Below are positions 61,996 to 64,000 of a DNA stretch of 64,000 nt, in pieces. The position numbers and the translations under genes are program-made. Origin of the DNA: Cercis canadensis (taxonomy: Eukaryota > Streptophyta > Magnoliopsida > Fabales > Fabaceae); the NCBI GenBank assembly GCA_003255065.1, contig QAOA01000726.1, positions 195,813 to 259,812 on the forward strand. The letters are read 5' to 3'. Each line of letters opens with the position of its first letter. Positions within the stretch are counted from its first letter, which is position 1. The notes beneath the pieces were generated by a model that worked only from the letters and a program-made list of their open reading frames with translations, was not told the DNA's origin and made no database searches.

Positions 61996-64000
61996 ATTTT
62001 TTCCCCAAAAACTATACTTAGACCTAATTATAATTTTGATTTTCGTTCCCTTTCTCTTTTTGTTACCGTCTCAATTATCATATTCAACCCCTACTCATTC
62101 CAGCCCATTTATATTTAAATACGATAGAGAAATTGTAACATAATTAGAGTACCATTGTCATCTAATTTTTTTTTTGGTATAAACCCCAATTGTAGTATTT
62201 CTACAATCATGTATTGAATATCACCATATTGAGCAAGCGACACCTTAGAGATTTGATCTAAAACACAAACATTTCCATATCCAAGTCTCCTTATTTTGAT
62301 ATGATAATAATTACTAATAATGCTAATGATAATGCATTTGAGGAAATGCATAGCCACAACATGTTGAAGATCACCTATAAAATTTATTAAAAACAAGAAC
62401 TTATCTAACAAAAATAGATCAACCTTAATCATAATATCTATTTAAATATCAACATGAAACGTCTTAATTTTTTATATTCCTAGCCAATTCTCTCAGCAAT
62501 CATTTTCTAGAAAGAAAAGGAACCTAATAGATCAACTTGTTCCATTTGCTTATCTTAAAATAGGACATTTAATTAAAAAAAAAAATTCCTATAATGAATA
62601 TCACACCTTAATTACTTGACATTATTTTGCACCTTTAATATCTTCATTTATTTTTATTTTTTTAAGAGACATGTTAATTACTTCTTCTATTGCAAGAAGT
62701 AAATTCTCTCCTAAAAAGTAGATAGGCCAGCCTTATTTTAAGTTGTTATACTTTATCTCAATCTTGAACAAAAATCTCTACCCCATTAATGTATTGACAT
62801 AATAAGGAAAGAAGTTCCTTTCACTAATTTGTTAAGGAAATTATTTTTAAGTTCCTTTATAACACATATTAGCTACAAATCTACACAAAAATTCTAAAGC
62901 ATCAATGTCAAATGTCAGGAAAGAAGCAATGCCAGTATGATCCATACCCCGCATACACTGACCTGAACATGTGTTGTAGTGGCATCACCACTTAAATATT
63001 CATATTTGTATAAGGTAACAACATAAGCCTACAATAAAATACAATTCCAAGAAATGTAGACTATGAATAATTTATAGAAGTACACATAGAAAATTATTTT
63101 ATTAGCAGATAATTTAGCCTACAACGGTTGCAAAGTAGTTGGAATACTTATTGTTGGAGGGTTTCAAAAAGGGTTACAGGCATAATCAAGTAATTTCACA
63201 CACTTTGATTATTTAAAATTAAATAAATACAAAATTAAACAAATAAAATATAACAATTAATTACAATCACATGTCAATTATAATTAATTGATTATTAACT
63301 AATTTGGACAGTTAATAATTTCAAAATTTTATTGAACTCATCTTCAATGGTGATGGAATGTATTTATTAGCAAAATTTAAATTTTTAATTTTTTTTCTCA
63401 TTGAATATGTATTCAAAATTTTGATTTTTTTTTTATAATTTTTAAATTATTAAATTGATAATAAATTCATTCGTAGTACCAATTGTCAGACAGTCATCCA
63501 ATAAACTATTCTTTTAATATTAGTATAGCTTGTAATTAGGTTTTAAATAAGGTTACATGTCTAATTAAGTAATTTCACAAACTTGAGTTATTTAAAATTA
63601 ATTAAATACGAAATTAATAAAAAAAATTAAACTTATATTAGATTATGCTTTTATTTTTTAAAATTTCTTTTACTAAATAAATTTTAGTATTTTTTGTTAT
63701 AACTTTAAACTCAAACAAAAAATTTATAAAATTTTAAGATAAACTGTTTAATTTTTAGCAGATGATCCTTTGTCTATGATTTAAGGCTTGTAAATGGTGT
63801 GAGAATAATATAGTCTAACTTTCAGTTGTAAGTCCTTTTCGTACATTAAATCAGACTTTATAAACTTTCGAGCTAATTGTTGAGCTTGTCTTCTAACCAA
63901 TAAATGTTTCTCTCAGCATATTCCCTTTCAGACTTTTTTTCTTGTTTTTGTCTTTTCTTTTAACATCAGGAAACAAAGAAAAAGTGTTAAACAAATAGGG
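61996..64000. other. AT-rich tail without recognisable genes
   Basis: Short frames only. One diverged direct repeat of about 78 bp is present at 63160-63238 and 63538-63617 (AAGTAATTTCACACACTTTG against AAGTAATTTCACAAACTTGA). Confidence 0.45.

Overview
This is nuclear DNA of a flowering plant, most likely a eudicot. It is AT-rich, with intron-split genes using GT-AG splice sites, plant-specific gene families (ORRM1, SKD1/VPS4, a TetA-like MFS transporter, F-box, NBS-LRR) and many plant transposable elements. The species cannot be named from the sequence. Twelve isolated N characters mark scaffold joins; at five of them the flanking sequence is repeated on both sides, which looks like unmerged contig ends.

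Layout. 1-8.3 kb is a nest of elements on the minus strand: an Athila-type Ty3/gypsy gag and LTR abut an older related LTR, which is split by a 5.3-kb non-autonomous CACTA element that itself holds a hAT-like element. 8.3-10.4 kb holds a possible solo LTR. 10.4-16.0 kb is a decayed Ty1/copia element with matching 5-bp target duplications. 16-18.9 kb is intergenic with a foldback MULE. 18.9-22.8 kb holds a 5'-incomplete MFS transporter gene. 23.2-25.5 kb holds three small DNA elements. 25.9-30.1 kb is a complete 9-exon ORRM1 gene for a plastid RNA-editing factor.

32-38.3 kb holds a SINE-like sequence, a degenerate tandem array, a gypsy LTR of about 2.4 kb and an NBS-LRR pseudogene fragment. 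40.4-44.5 kb (minus) is a complete SKD1/VPS4 gene (MIT + AAA ATPase) with one extra in-frame exon-like segment. 45-49.6 kb is a cluster of TIR elements, including a hAT with a perfect 8-bp target duplication and a Tourist-like MITE. 50.2-52.9 kb is a mosaic of pseudogenes: methyltransferase pieces around a broken vacuolar amino-acid transporter. 54.35-55.03 kb is a short F-box gene whose leader and first 24 codons are an inverted copy of the methyltransferase exon 1. 55.2-60.4 kb is a very young, full-length copia element with an uninterrupted 1508-codon gag-pol frame. It sits between the F-box gene and a 5'-truncated lysine-rich gene. The last 2.5 kb is AT-rich with a candidate Helitron end.

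Three genes look ordinary (ORRM1, SKD1 and the MFS gene apart from its missing start). I found no clearly new multi-gene system. The strongest unusual signals are the chimeric F-box gene, the fresh copia insertion, the extra SKD1 exon candidate and the false duplications at N joins.
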